Shown: positions 1-10,657, counted from the first letter of the stretch. The stretch: 57,225 nucleotides of DNA from Bradyrhizobium sp. (GCF_030646015.1 NZ_JAUSLT010000045.1:1-57225), one strand, 5' to 3'. A program made the numbers and translations. The notes: generated by a model not told the origin, from the letters alone.

Positions 1-37
1 CGGTTTCGCTCGGCATGGATTGCGCGGGTTCGCGGGC

Positions 38-51
38 TTGACCCACGTCAA
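38..51 (+). promoter_or_regulatory. FNR/FixK-type box upstream of the acs-PDH-ACP operon
   Basis: The 14-mer TTGACCCACGTCAA is a perfect inverted repeat (TTGAC-N4-GTCAA) of the FNR/FixK class, whose usual form is TTGAT-N4-ATCAA. Its centre lies about 64 bp before the first ATG of the operon, so a class II promoter would start near base 86. The match is seen directly; the regulator is inferred. The C/G change from the strict consensus lowers certainty. Confidence 0.55.
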
Positions 52-108
52 GGCCGCTCGAAATCGGCCATGTAGCCTTTTGACCACAGATCACCTTCAA
101 GGTCGGCC

Positions 109-1862
<1,754 letters not shown>

Positions 1863-1866
<4 letters not shown>

Positions 1867-2855
1867 CCGCACCAGGCGACAAGCCGCATCTGTCGCGCGA
1901 GCACATGCTTGCTTTGCTGAAACAGATGATCCGTATTCGGCGCTTTGAGGACAAGTGCGCCGAACTCTATACAAGGGAACAGATCAGGGGGTTCCTGCAC
2001 CTCTACGACGGCGAGGAAGCGGTTGCCGTCGGCGTCATTCCGGTGCTGGAGCCGCGCGACAGAATCGTGGCGACCTACCGCGAGCACGGGCATGCCCTGG
2101 TGCGCGGCGTACCGATGAAAGCGGTGCTGGCGGAAATGTACGGCAAGCAGGAAGGCTGCAGCCGCGGACGCGGCGGCTCCATGCACCTGTTCGATAGGGC
2201 CACCAATTTCTATGGCGGCAACGCCATCGTCGGCGGCGGTCTGCCGATGGCGATCGGACTGGCGCTCGCCGACCGGATGCGGGGCGAGGACGCCGTCACG
2301 GCCTGCTTCTTCGGCGAGGGCGCCGTCGCCGAAGGCGAGTTTCACGAAAGCATGAATCTGGCCGCGCTGTGGGAGTTGCCGGTGCTGTTCGTGTGCGAAA
2401 ATAACCGTTACGCCATGGGAACGGCGCTGGCCCTTTCGGAATCCGAAACGGATATCCAGCGCAAGGCGGCGTGTTACCAGATCGCTTCCGAGGCGGTCGA
2501 CGGCATGGACGTGATCGCCGTCGAGGCCGCCGCCCGGCGGGCGGTGCATGCGGTGCGCGAAACCCGCAAGCCCCGTTTCCTGGAATGCCGGACCTACCGG
2601 CTGCGCGCGCATTCGATGTTCGACGCGCAGCTCTATCGCGACAAGGCCGAGGTCGAGGCCTGGCGGCACAAGGAACCGATCGTGCGCTTTCAGGGCTGGC
2701 TGGAAACCAATCATATGATTCATCCGGAGGATCTGGCGCGCATGGAGTCGGAGATCGCGGCCGAGATTGCCGAGGCGGTCGCCTTCAGCGAGGCGGGAAC
2801 ATGGGAGCCGGTCGAGCAGCTCACCCGCTTCACCCACGCAGAAGCCGAAGGGTGA
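1863..2855 (+). CDS. 2-oxo acid dehydrogenase E1 component, alpha subunit (PdhA/AcoA-like)
   Basis: The 330-residue protein has the thiamine diphosphate fold of E1 alpha subunits: decarboxylation of a 2-oxo acid (pyruvate or acetoin-like) and transfer of the acyl group to the lipoyl E2. The TPP motif runs from [14 protein letters not shown] to [10 protein letters not shown], about residues 152-185, and the substrate-binding RGRGGSMH lies near residue 102. The ATG overlaps the ligase stop codon, and the E1 beta gene starts 6 bp after its end, so the subunits are co-translated. Alpha/beta E1 proteins of this group are annotated as pyruvate, acetoin or branched-chain dehydrogenases; the sequence alone does not fix the substrate. 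Confidence 0.9.
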
Positions 2856-2861
2856 AATGTC

Positions 2862-3869
2862 GTGCCGCAAGAGATGATCCAGCCCGCCACCACTGAAATC
2901 ACCTATCGCGATGCGATGCGCGAGGCGATCCGCGATGCCATGCGTCGGGACGACCGCGTGTTTCTGATGGGCGAGGACGTCGGCCGCTATGGCGGCTGCT
3001 ACGGGGTGAGCAAGGGCCTGTTGGCGGAATTCGGCGCGGAACGGATCCGCGATACGCCGCTGTCGGAATCCGGCTTTACCGGCGCCGGCATCGGTGCGGC
3101 GATGGCCGGCATGCGCCCGATCGTCGAACTGATGACGGTGAATTTCAGCCTGCTCGCGCTCGATCAGATCCTCAATACCGCGGCCACGCTGCGCCACATG
3201 TCGGGAAATCAGTTCGGCGTGCCGCTCGTCATTCGCATGGCGACCGGCGCCGGCCGCCAGCTTGCGGCCCAGCATTCGCACAGCCTCGAAGGCTGGTATG
3301 CCCACATTCCGGGCATCAAGGTGCTGGCGCCGGCAACCGTGGAGGATGCGCGCGGCATGTTGTGGACGGCTTTGCAGGACCCCGATCCGGTGCTGATCTT
3401 CGAAAATGTCATGCTCTACAACATGACCGGCACGCTGGCTGCGGACGCCGGTCCTGTTGACATCGCCAGGGCCGCCGTTCGCCGTCCCGGCCGCGATATT
3501 TCCCTCATCACCTATGGCGGCTCGCTGTGGAAGACGCTGGAAGCCGCCACGGTGCTCGCCGGCGAGAATATCGATGCCGAGGTGATCGATCTGCGCAGCC
3601 TGAGGCCGCTCGACGACGCGACCATCATGACGTCGGTCGCCAGAACGCGCCGGGCCGTCATCGTCGACGAAGGCTGGCGCAGCGGCAGCCTGTCGGCGGA
3701 AATCGGCATGCGTATCGTCGAGCAGGCATTCTGGGAACTGGATGCGCCGATCGGGCGCGTGTGCAGCGCGGAGGTGCCTATTCCATATGCCCGGCATCTC
3801 GAGAATGCGGCGATCCCGCAGGTGCCCGGCATCGTCGCGGCCGCCAAAGCCGTGCTCGGGCGAGTATAG
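2862..3869 (+). CDS. 2-oxo acid dehydrogenase E1 component, beta subunit (PdhB/AcoB-like)
   Basis: This 335-residue transketolase-like protein pairs with the E1 alpha upstream to form the alpha2beta2 decarboxylase. It shows the expected family stretches: [11 protein letters not shown] at the N-terminus, [13 protein letters not shown] near residue 36, and a C-terminal half with [11 protein letters not shown] near residue 240 and [10 protein letters not shown] near the end. The predicted start is GTG at 2862, six bases after the E1 alpha stop; an ATG five codons later is an alternative. It is followed after 3 bp by the E2 gene. It has the usual family length and no missing region. Confidence 0.9.
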   Translation: MPQEMIQPATTEITYRDAMREAIRDAMRRDDRVFLMGEDVGRYGGCYGVSKGLLAEFGAERIRDTPLSESGFTGAGIGAAMAGMRPIVELMTVNFSLLALDQILNTAATLRHMSGNQFGVPLVIRMATGAGRQLAAQHSHSLEGWYAHIPGIKVLAPATVEDARGMLWTALQDPDPVLIFENVMLYNMTGTLAADAGPVDIARAAVRRPGRDISLITYGGSLWKTLEAATVLAGENIDAEVIDLRSLRPLDDATIMTSVARTRRAVIVDEGWRSGSLSAEIGMRIVEQAFWELDAPIGRVCSAEVPIPYARHLENAAIPQVPGIVAAAKAVLGRV

Positions 3870-3872
3870 ACC

Positions 3873-5090
3873 GTGGCCGAATTCCGCATGCCCTCCCTCG
3901 GCGCCGATATGGAAGCGGGCACGCTGGTGGAGTGGTTGGTCAAGCCCGGCGACCGGGTCAAACGCGGCGACATCGTGGCCGTGGTCGAGACCCAAAAAGG
4001 CGCGATCGAGATCGAAATCTTCGAGACCGGCAAGATCGAGCAGATTCTGGTCGGTCTCAACACCGAGGTGCCGGTCGGGACGCCGTTGGCGCGGATTCAA
4101 ACCGAACTCGAAGGATCGGCGGGCACCGGTGCCGCCGCGCCGCCGCCGGCACCGGCTGCTCCGTCCGCGGCTCCGTCTTCGATATCGGCACCCGTGAAGC
4201 CACCATTGCCACCATTGCCACCATTGCCGCCAGTACCGCCACCGGTCGCGCCGGCCGCCGTAGCGCGCCCGCGCGTATCACCGGCCGCGCGGCGGCTCGC
4301 CGGGGCGCAGGGAATCGATCTTTCGACGGTGACCGCAAGCGGTCCGGCGGGGGCGATCGTCTATGCCGACGTGGAGCGTCGGCTCGGTGGGGTCGTCGCT
4401 CCACCGAAACGCGCGCCCGGCCTCGATCTCGACGCCATGCGAACGGCGATCGCCGCCGCCATGGCACGATCGAAACGGGAAATTCCGCATTACTATCTCG
4501 AGCACCAGGTCGACGTCACCGCAGCCGAACAATGGCTGACGCAGAAGAACGCGGCGCGGCCGCCCGACGAGCGCCTGCTGATCGGCGCGCTCATGATCAG
4601 ATCGGTCGCCCTGGCCGCGCGCCGCTTCCCGGCCTTCAATGGCTTTTGCCGCGACGGCAAGTTCGAACTGTCGAGCGCGGTGCATGTTGGCGTCGCCATC
4701 GCGATTCGCGGTGGCGGGCTGGCGGCGCCGGCCCTGCATGACGCCGATCGAATTCCGCTCGACGAGCTGATGACGCGGATGCGCGACCTCGTTCAGCGTA
4801 CCCGTGCCGGCCGCATTCGCAGTTCGGAGATCTCCGATCCGACGATCACGGTGACGAGTCTGGGGGAACGCGGCGTCGAAACGCTGTACGGCATCATCTA
4901 TCCGCCGCAGGTGGCGATCGTGGGCTTCGGCAAGGTCGTGACGCGGCCATGGGTCATCGACGGCGCCATCGGACCGCGTTCGGTCGTCACCATCACGCTG
5001 TCCGCCGACCATCGGGTCAGTGACGGACACGCCGGCGCGTTGTTCCTGGCCGAGATCGGCAGGCTGCTGCAGGAGCCCGACAAGCTATGA
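3873..5090 (+). CDS. 2-oxo acid dehydrogenase E2 component, lipoyl acyltransferase
   Basis: E2 carries the acyl group on a swinging lipoyl arm and transfers it, normally to CoA. A single lipoyl domain spans about residues 1-76, with the lipoyl lysine at K42 (ETQKGAIEIE). A Pro/Ala-rich linker around 90-130 includes PPLPPLPPLPPVPPP, encoded by a 9-bp tandem repeat. The peripheral-subunit-binding domain follows (RVSPAARRLAGAQGIDL, about 133-165), then the catalytic domain with the active-site HRVSDG at H380. The start is GTG at 3873. Its last codons overlap the acyl carrier protein gene by 4 bp. No E3 (dihydrolipoamide dehydrogenase) gene is present in the window, so E3 would have to be shared with another complex. 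Confidence 0.9.
   Translation: MAEFRMPSLGADMEAGTLVEWLVKPGDRVKRGDIVAVVETQKGAIEIEIFETGKIEQILVGLNTEVPVGTPLARIQTELEGSAGTGAAAPPPAPAAPSAAPSSISAPVKPPLPPLPPLPPVPPPVAPAAVARPRVSPAARRLAGAQGIDLSTVTASGPAGAIVYADVERRLGGVVAPPKRAPGLDLDAMRTAIAAAMARSKREIPHYYLEHQVDVTAAEQWLTQKNAARPPDERLLIGALMIRSVALAARRFPAFNGFCRDGKFELSSAVHVGVAIAIRGGGLAAPALHDADRIPLDELMTRMRDLVQRTRAGRIRSSEISDPTITVTSLGERGVETLYGIIYPPQVAIVGFGKVVTRPWVIDGAIGPRSVVTITLSADHRVSDGHAGALFLAEIGRLLQEPDKL
4200..4230 (+). repeat. 9-bp tandem repeat in the E2 linker
   Basis: Three adjoining copies of a nine-base unit (ACCATTGCC, with the next unit diverged) encode the Pro-Pro-Leu repeats of the flexible E2 linker. Such linkers tolerate length change by slippage. Confidence 0.7.
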
Positions 5091-5344
5091 ATGACCTCGA
5101 CATCCGCAACGCGGTCAAGGAAGAGCTCAACAATATCGCCCCCGAAATCGATCTGGCGACGATTGATCCGGCCGGCGACTTGCGCGAGACTTTGGATATC
5201 GACTCCATGGATTTCCTGAACTTCATCACCGCGATCCACCATCGCCTCGGCGTCGACATACCCGAACTCGACTATCTGAAGCTTGTCACGCTCGACGGGG
5301 CGGTCGCCTACCTCGCGGCACGGCTCGGGTCGATCAAGAAGTAA
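5087..5344 (+). CDS. acyl carrier protein
   Basis: This 85-residue acidic helical protein carries the phosphopantetheine-attachment motif DIDSMDF, with the acceptor serine at about S40, followed by the typical second helix FLNFITAIHHRLGVDIPE. It would hold acyl chains as thioesters. It is the last gene of the ligase-E1-E2 operon and overlaps the E2 stop by 4 bp, so co-production is likely. An ACP attached to a 2-oxo acid dehydrogenase operon is unusual and suggests that the acyl unit made by E2 or by the ligase is loaded onto this carrier, or that a product is handed to a biosynthetic enzyme elsewhere. That role is inference. Confidence 0.85.
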   Translation: MNDLDIRNAVKEELNNIAPEIDLATIDPAGDLRETLDIDSMDFLNFITAIHHRLGVDIPELDYLKLVTLDGAVAYLAARLGSIKK

Positions 5345-5429
5345 GGGCCGCGGGGATACCTCCGCCGAGCGCCACGATCTAGCCGATCCTTCCGCGCACG
5401 AGATAGTTCCAGGGTTCCGGGCGCCCGTT

Positions 5430-6419
5430 TCAGGACGGCGAGTCCGGCTTGCGCGAGGCCGATGCGGCCTCGGTGAGGCTGGTCACGACAACGAGGCGCT
5501 TGACCTCTCCATTCTGGAACGCGGTCAGGAACTTGTCGTAGTTCTTGAACGATACGCAGCCGTTCGAATCGCCGTTGGGGCCGAGCAGATAGCTGTGTGT
5601 CAGCAATCCGTCGCGCCCCAGCGCCGCGCTCTCGTCCTGAGGGATCATGCGCAGCGCCTTGACCCCGTGAAACGGACGCTCGCGCGGTTTCAGGTCATAG
5701 ACATTGGGCGGCGTCGGGCCGACATCGCGTTCGCCGACATATCTCGGATCATCCATCATGCTGCCCATGCCCGAATGCGCTTCGAGCCTGGCGCCATCAG
5801 GCATGTAAACGGTGCGCGCGGAAATGTCGTACACGGCCGTGAGGCTGTCGTAACCAAGCGCCGCGAGATCCGGGCCGTTGCTGAACAGCCCGCCATTGGG
5901 CGCCAGCGACGCCAGCGTGAGCCGCGCCGGCAGCAGGTCGGAGAGTTTCTGCAGCAGTGTGCGATCGTTGGCTTGCGCGGCGGGAGCGGTGTTTACAGCT
6001 GCGAGCGCCGTCTCGACCGGACGAGGTTTTGGAAGCGGAACGGCAATGGCCGATGGCGCGGGAGCGGCAGGCTCCATCTCGGGGCTTGCCTGCCAGTTCC
6101 CTGCCTTGAGATTCTCCGCCAGCAGGCGCCTGGCCTGTTCGCGTTCGAGCTGATTGTCCGCAGGCAGGGAGCGATCAGGGAAACGCTGGGCAAAGTCGGT
6201 CGCGCCGGAATCGGACGCCGGGCCAGGATCGAAACGATCCCTAAACGACGAAGCCTGGACATCGTTGGCAACCGGAATGGCGGCGACGGAAATGAAATCG
6301 CCGACCCAGCCCGCCACCGCTGCCAGGGCCAGCGCGGCAATACCCGGTACGAGCCTGCTGATAAACAGCGTGCTGTATCGCGACCAAAGCTTGCCGGCGG
6401 TCGTTGGCGTATAGGTCAT
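5430..6419 (-). CDS. DUF2778 (Tlde1-like) membrane-anchored protein
   Basis: The protein has about 329 residues when started at the ATG at 6419, which follows a GGGGA Shine-Dalgarno-like stretch; an upstream in-frame start would add 14 residues. A single hydrophobic segment near residues 22-45 should anchor it in the inner membrane, followed by a Pro/Ala-rich periplasmic linker. The C-terminal 150 residues contain the DUF2778 signature: YDLKPRERPFHG, a histidine in THSYLLGPNG, and SNGCVSFKNYDKF with the candidate catalytic cysteine. DUF2778 domains include the Tlde1 family of L,D-transpeptidase-like peptidoglycan enzymes. Here the domain is chromosomal, sits alone and has no immunity gene beside it, so a housekeeping cell-wall role is more likely than an effector role. 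Confidence 0.75.
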   Translation of the reverse strand: MTYTPTTAGKLWSRYSTLFISRLVPGIAALALAAVAGWVGDFISVAAIPVANDVQASSFRDRFDPGPASDSGATDFAQRFPDRSLPADNQLEREQARRLLAENLKAGNWQASPEMEPAAPAPSAIAVPLPKPRPVETALAAVNTAPAAQANDRTLLQKLSDLLPARLTLASLAPNGGLFSNGPDLAALGYDSLTAVYDISARTVYMPDGARLEAHSGMGSMMDDPRYVGERDVGPTPPNVYDLKPRERPFHGVKALRMIPQDESAALGRDGLLTHSYLLGPNGDSNGCVSFKNYDKFLTAFQNGEVKRLVVVTSLTEAASASRKPDSPS

Positions 6420-6701
6420 CCGTTCCCCGGGTTCGACGCCTTGAACTGCTTGCCCCGCCAAGGTCCGTCAAATCCGGTGTCATGATGGGGGGCTGACTGA
6501 GGCATTATCTTGGCGGGCAGGCGGCCCGCGCCTTGGCCGTCCCGCCGGCGCAAGCCCGTCCGGCGCATGGGAGCCCGCCGCCGGAGCGGGTCCCGGAGGC
6601 TGTTCCAATCGGTTTTGCCCGTGTAGGCTCTTGGGCCTGCGGGCCTGGGCAAGGTGAGCCAACAATCACTGGCGGCCGGCGGATGAGGGAAACCAACCGA
6701 C

Positions 6702-7571
6702 ATGACTGAACTCCGATATCTGGCGCCCAACACGCTCGACGAAGCCATCAAGGCCCTTGCGTCAGCCGGAAGCGCCGGGCGCATCCTGGCCGGCGGCACC
6801 GATCTGCTGGTCCAGATGCGCTCCGGCGCGGTGAAGCCCGGCGTGATCGTCGACATCAAGAAAATCGCCGAAATGACTGCGATCGAGCAAACCGCCGATG
6901 GCGGTTTTCGCATCGGCGCCGCCGTTCCGGGCGCGGTGCTGGCCGAGCATCCGCGCTTCGGCAAAGTCTGGCCCGGCCTGCTGGAGGCGATCAATCTGAT
7001 CGGCTCCACCCAGGTCCAGGGCCGCGCCTCGGCGGGCGGCAATCTCTGCAACGGCTCGCCGGCCGGCGACAGCGTGCCCGCGTTGGTCGCCGCCGGCGCC
7101 ATCGCCACGCTGCAGGGCCCAAACGGCCGCCGCGAGATGCCGGTCGAGAAAGTGCCGGCCGGTCCGGGCCGCACCAACCTCTTGCCCGGCGAGATCCTGG
7201 TCAGTTTCACGCTGCCGCCGCGCGCCAAGGGTTCGAGCGACGCCTATCTGCGCATGATCCCGCGCACCGAAATGGACATCGCCGTGGTCGGCGTCGGCGT
7301 CAGCCTCACCATCAAGGACGGCGTTTGCACCGGCGCCCGCGTCGGCCTCGGTGCGGTTGCGCCGACCGTGCTGCTGGTCGAGGACGCCGCCAGGGCGCTC
7401 ATCGGCAGCAAGCTCGATGACGCGGCGCTGAATGCCGCGGCATTAGCCTGTTCCGCCGCCTGCCGTCCGATCGACGACAAGCGCGGCACCATCGTTTACC
7501 GCACCAAGGTTGCCGGCGTGCTGCTCAAGCGCACCGCGGCCATCGCCGCCAAGCGCGCTGGAGGAAATTGA
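6702..7571 (+). CDS. molybdenum hydroxylase FAD-binding subunit (CoxM-like)
   Basis: This is the medium subunit of a xanthine dehydrogenase/CO dehydrogenase-type enzyme and passes electrons from the iron-sulfur subunit through FAD. It has 289 residues, the family norm. FAD-binding motifs are visible at AGGTDLLVQMRSG (about residues 29-41) and RASAGGNLCNGSPAGD (about residues 108-123). The gene starts the M-S-L operon; the small subunit starts 4 bp after its stop. The FAD motifs look intact. The substrate is not determined by this subunit. Confidence 0.9.
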   Translation: MTELRYLAPNTLDEAIKALASAGSAGRILAGGTDLLVQMRSGAVKPGVIVDIKKIAEMTAIEQTADGGFRIGAAVPGAVLAEHPRFGKVWPGLLEAINLIGSTQVQGRASAGGNLCNGSPAGDSVPALVAAGAIATLQGPNGRREMPVEKVPAGPGRTNLLPGEILVSFTLPPRAKGSSDAYLRMIPRTEMDIAVVGVGVSLTIKDGVCTGARVGLGAVAPTVLLVEDAARALIGSKLDDAALNAAALACSAACRPIDDKRGTIVYRTKVAGVLLKRTAAIAAKRAGGN

Positions 7572-7575
7572 GACC

Positions 7576-8058
7576 ATGGCCAAGCTGCACGTATCCACCA
7601 CCATCAACGGCGAGCCGATGGAGTTTCTCTGCGAGCCGTCCGACACCATGCTCGACGCGCTGCGCGGGCCGCTCGGCCTGACCGGCTCGAAGGAAGGCTG
7701 CGCCTCCGGCGATTGCGGCGCCTGCAGCATTACGGTCGACGACCGGCTGGTCTGTTCCTGCCTGATGCTGGCGGTCGAGTCCGAAGGCCACGAACTGCAA
7801 ACCATCGAGGGCATGGCCCATGGCGACAAATTGCATCCGCTGCAGCAGAAGTTCCTGGAAATGGCCGCGCTGCAGTGCGGCATCTGCACCTCGGGCATGC
7901 TGGTCGCCTCCGATGCGCTGCTGCGGAAGAATCCGAAGCCGAGCGAGGAGGAGGTGCGGTTCTGGCTGGCCGGCAATCTCTGCCGCTGCACCGGTTACGA
8001 CAAGATCGTGCGGGCGGTGATGGAAACCGCCGATGAAATGCGGGAGGCAGCGCAATGA
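7576..8058 (+). CDS. molybdenum hydroxylase [2Fe-2S] subunit (CoxS-like)
   Basis: The 160-residue protein has two [2Fe-2S] domains. The plant-ferredoxin-type cluster ligands are in CASGDCGACSITVD (about residues 40-53); the second, helical cluster uses CGICTSGM (about 100-107) and CRCTGYDKIV (about 136-145). I place the start at the ATG at 7576, because the longer open frame runs back over the FAD subunit and lacks family similarity. It overlaps the large-subunit gene by 4 bp (ATGA). It carries electrons between the molybdenum site and FAD. Confidence 0.92.
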   Translation: MAKLHVSTTINGEPMEFLCEPSDTMLDALRGPLGLTGSKEGCASGDCGACSITVDDRLVCSCLMLAVESEGHELQTIEGMAHGDKLHPLQQKFLEMAALQCGICTSGMLVASDALLRKNPKPSEEEVRFWLAGNLCRCTGYDKIVRAVMETADEMREAAQ

Positions 8059-10316
8059 ACATCGTCACCAACAACAAGTGGATCGGCCAGCGCACCATCC
8101 GGCCCGACGGCGCCGACAAGGTGACGGGACGCGCGGCGTTCGCCGCCGACACCAACATGCCCGGCATGATCTGGGGCAAGGTGCTGCGCAGCCCGCATCC
8201 GCATGCCCGCATCAAGTCGATCGACACCTCGAAAGCCGAGGCGCTGCCCGGCGTCAAGGCGGTGGTGTCGGCGCGCGATATCGTCGACTTCCCGATCGAC
8301 AAGTCGGTCATGCTCGGCATCCAGGACATGCGCTGGATGTGCCGCAACGTGATGGCGCGCGAGAAGGCGCTGTTCCCCGGCCATCCGGTCGCGGCGGTTG
8401 CCGCCACCTCGGAGGCGATCGCGGCCAAAGCCTGCGAGCTGATCGAGGTGGAATACGAGGTGCTGCCGTGGGTGATCGAGATCGACGACGCGATCGCGCC
8501 GGGCGCGCCGATCCTGCACGACTTCATGAAGTTCGAAGGCAAGCCGTCCAACATCGGCGGCCGGCTCGAGGTCAAGAAGGGTGACGTCGCCGAAGGTTTT
8601 GCGCAGGCCGAAGTGATCGTCGAGCGCACCTTCACCACCCGCCCGGTGCATCAGGGCTATATCGAGCCGCACGCCTGTCTGGTCAGCGTCGGCGCCGACA
8701 ACAAGACCACGATCTGGAGCTCGAGCCAGGGCCAGTTCATGGTGCGCGCGATGACGGCGTATCTCACCGGCATTCCGCAGAGCGACATCCGCGCCATCCC
8801 CGCCGAAATCGGCGGCGGGTTCGGTGGCAAGACCATCGTCTATCTGGAGCCGCTGGCGACGCTGCTGGCGAAAAAATCCGGCCGTCCGGTCAAGATGGTG
8901 ATGACCCGCGAGGAAGTGATGCGGGCAACCGGGCCGACGTCGGGCTCAAAGAGCACGGTCAAGATCGGCGCCAAGAAGGACGGCACCATCGTCGCCGCGC
9001 AAGGCACCTTCTACCTGCAGGCCGGCGCGCTGCCGGGCTCGCCGATCCGCGGTGCGGTTGGCTGCAGCTTCTCGCCCTATGATATCCCGCATGTGCTGTC
9101 GGTCGGCTTCGACGTGCTGTCCAACCGCTCCAAGGTCGCGGCCTATCGCGCCCCGGGCGCGCCGATCGGCGCCTATGCGGTGGAGTGCGTGCTCGACGAG
9201 CTCGCCGAAGCGCTCAAGATGGATCCGCTGGAATTGCGCCTGAAGAATGCCGCGCGGGCGGGCACCAAGGCCGCGTTCGGCCCGGTGTTTCCCCGCATCG
9301 GCTATGTCGAGACGCTGCAGGCTGCCAAGGCGCATCCGCATTACTCTGCGCCGCTCGGCAAGTGGCAGGGCAGGGGCGTGGCTTCCGGCTTCTGGTTCAA
9401 TGCCGGCGGCGAATCCTCGGCGCAGGTCAACATTACCGAGGATGGCAACGTCGTCGTCACCACGGGCCATCCCGACATCGGCGGCTCGCGCGCCGCGATC
9501 GCCAACATCTGCGCCGAGCTGCTCGGCATCGACTACAAGCGGGTATCCGTGCTGATCGGCGACACCGCCACCATCGGCTTCTCCAATCTCACCGGCGGCA
9601 GCCGCGTGTTGTTCGCCTCGGCGATCGTGGTGACGCAGTCGACCGACAAGATCATCACCACGCTGAAGGAGCGCGCCGCAAAGATCTGGGACATCGATCC
9701 CGAAGCGGTGAAATGGGAAAATGGCGCGGCGCATCCGGCCAGCCCCAACGCCGGCCAGTTCGAACCGCTGACGCTGGCCGAACTCGCCGCCAAGGCCCCG
9801 TCGATGGGCGGGCCGATCGGCGCCGGCGTGCAGCTCAATACCGAAGGCGCCGAGGGCGGCTTCGGCACCCACATCTGCGACGTCGAGGTCGATCCCGAAC
9901 TCGGGATCGTCCGGGTGATCCGCTACACCGCGGTGCAGGACGTCGGCCGCGCCATTCATCCGGGATATGTCGAGGGCCAGATGCAGGGCGGCGTGGCGCA
10001 GGGCATCGGCTGGGCGCTCAACGAGGAATACATCTACAACAAGGCCGGCAAGGTCGATAATCCCGGCTTCCTCGACTACCGCATGCCGGTTTGTTCGGAT
10101 CTGCCGATGCTCGACACCGTGATGGTCGAAGTGCCGAACCCGAAACATCCGCAAGGCGTCAAGGGCGTCGGCGAAGTACCGCTGGTGCCGGTCATGGCCG
10201 CCGTCGCCAACGCCATCCACAACGCACTCGGCAAACGCTTCTACAGTTTGCCGATGTCGCCGCCGGTGGTGCTGGAGGTGATCGAGGGGCCGGAGACTCG
10301 TCAAGCGGCGGAGTGA
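8055..10316 (+). CDS. molybdenum hydroxylase large subunit (CoxL/XDH family, molybdopterin-binding)
   Basis: This 753-residue catalytic subunit binds the molybdopterin cytosine dinucleotide cofactor. Family landmarks are RPVHQGYIEPHACL (about residue 196), GGGFGGKT (about 254), AYRAPGAPIGAYA (about 363) and the active-site glutamate in KGVGEVPLVP (about 705). The CODH active-site loop AYRCSFR is absent, so this is not a form I CO dehydrogenase. A hydroxylase for an aromatic, N-heterocyclic or CoA-ester substrate is more likely. No cofactor maturation gene (coxD/E/F type) lies beside it. The enoyl-CoA hydratase 370 bp downstream could belong to the same degradation route, but the pair is separated by repeats and a small gene. 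Confidence 0.88.
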   Translation: MNIVTNNKWIGQRTIRPDGADKVTGRAAFAADTNMPGMIWGKVLRSPHPHARIKSIDTSKAEALPGVKAVVSARDIVDFPIDKSVMLGIQDMRWMCRNVMAREKALFPGHPVAAVAATSEAIAAKACELIEVEYEVLPWVIEIDDAIAPGAPILHDFMKFEGKPSNIGGRLEVKKGDVAEGFAQAEVIVERTFTTRPVHQGYIEPHACLVSVGADNKTTIWSSSQGQFMVRAMTAYLTGIPQSDIRAIPAEIGGGFGGKTIVYLEPLATLLAKKSGRPVKMVMTREEVMRATGPTSGSKSTVKIGAKKDGTIVAAQGTFYLQAGALPGSPIRGAVGCSFSPYDIPHVLSVGFDVLSNRSKVAAYRAPGAPIGAYAVECVLDELAEALKMDPLELRLKNAARAGTKAAFGPVFPRIGYVETLQAAKAHPHYSAPLGKWQGRGVASGFWFNAGGESSAQVNITEDGNVVVTTGHPDIGGSRAAIANICAELLGIDYKRVSVLIGDTATIGFSNLTGGSRVLFASAIVVTQSTDKIITTLKERAAKIWDIDPEAVKWENGAAHPASPNAGQFEPLTLAELAAKAPSMGGPIGAGVQLNTEGAEGGFGTHICDVEVDPELGIVRVIRYTAVQDVGRAIHPGYVEGQMQGGVAQGIGWALNEEYIYNKAGKVDNPGFLDYRMPVCSDLPMLDTVMVEVPNPKHPQGVKGVGEVPLVPVMAAVANAIHNALGKRFYSLPMSPPVVLEVIEGPETRQAAE

Positions 10317-10321
10317 TCTGC

Positions 10322-10356
10322 GTAGGGCGGGTTAGCGAAGCGTAACCCGCCGCTAC
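10322..10356. repeat. REP-like palindrome (GGCGGGTTA/TAACCCGCC family), copy 1
   Basis: A hairpin of about 13 bp (GTAGGGCGGGTTA ... TAACCCGCC) follows the stop of the large molybdenum hydroxylase subunit. It pairs in sequence with the copy at 10629. Elements of this type are common between genes in Bradyrhizobium. Confidence 0.8.
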
Positions 10357-10379
10357 CCCCAGGGGAGTCGGAAGACACC

Positions 10380-10601
10380 ATGGAGGAGCGCTACTACATT
10401 TATGAGAACTGGCACCGCAAGCGTGGCCGCATACATCTCGCCAGTTGCGGTTATTGCAATGATGGACGTGGTCCCCAGCAGGCGGACAGCGGCAAGAACG
10501 GCAGGTGGCACGGTCCATTTGACAGGAACCATGCCTTTGCCGCTGTCGAGCACCTCCAAATGAGTGCGGACATTCAACCGCGCGCCGTCTGCAATCCGTG
10601 A
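10380..10601 (+). CDS. small conserved protein with Cys/His residues, unknown function
   Basis: The 73-residue product begins with YYIYENWHRKRGRIH, then ASCGYCNDGRG and a NGRWHGPF segment. This matches my memory of a small family in rhizobia of the form YENW...IH...C..CNDG...WHGPF, so I treat it as real. The two cysteines in CGYC and the nearby histidines could bind a metal or form a disulfide. A Shine-Dalgarno-like AGGGGAG lies about 12 bases upstream of the ATG. It is boxed in by two copies of the same palindrome (10322 and 10629), so it sits in its own small cassette between the molybdenum hydroxylase and the hydratase. An overlapping antisense frame also encodes a hydrophobic peptide, which I regard as a shadow. 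Confidence 0.6.
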   Translation: MEERYYIYENWHRKRGRIHLASCGYCNDGRGPQQADSGKNGRWHGPFDRNHAFAAVEHLQMSADIQPRAVCNP

Positions 10602-10628
10602 TGTACCGCGCCGCTAACGAATGACATT

Positions 10629-10657
10629 GGCGGGTTACGCTGCGCTAACCCGCCTAC
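10629..10657. repeat. REP-like palindrome (GGCGGGTTA family), copy 2
   Basis: The hairpin GGCGGGTTACGC/GCGCTAACCCGCC is the partner of the element at 10322. The two copies flank the small gene at 10380. Confidence 0.8.

Noticed and set aside
8055..10316. Identification of the molybdenum hydroxylase as aerobic CO dehydrogenase
   Set aside because: The AYRCSFR active-site loop of form I CO dehydrogenase is replaced by AYRAPGAPIGAYA, and no cox maturation genes are nearby.
10353..10577. A 74-codon minus-strand frame with hydrophobic stretches (IIAITATGEMYAATLAVPVL)
   Set aside because: It overlaps the plus-strand gene at 10380, which has family resemblance and a ribosome-binding site; no such support here.
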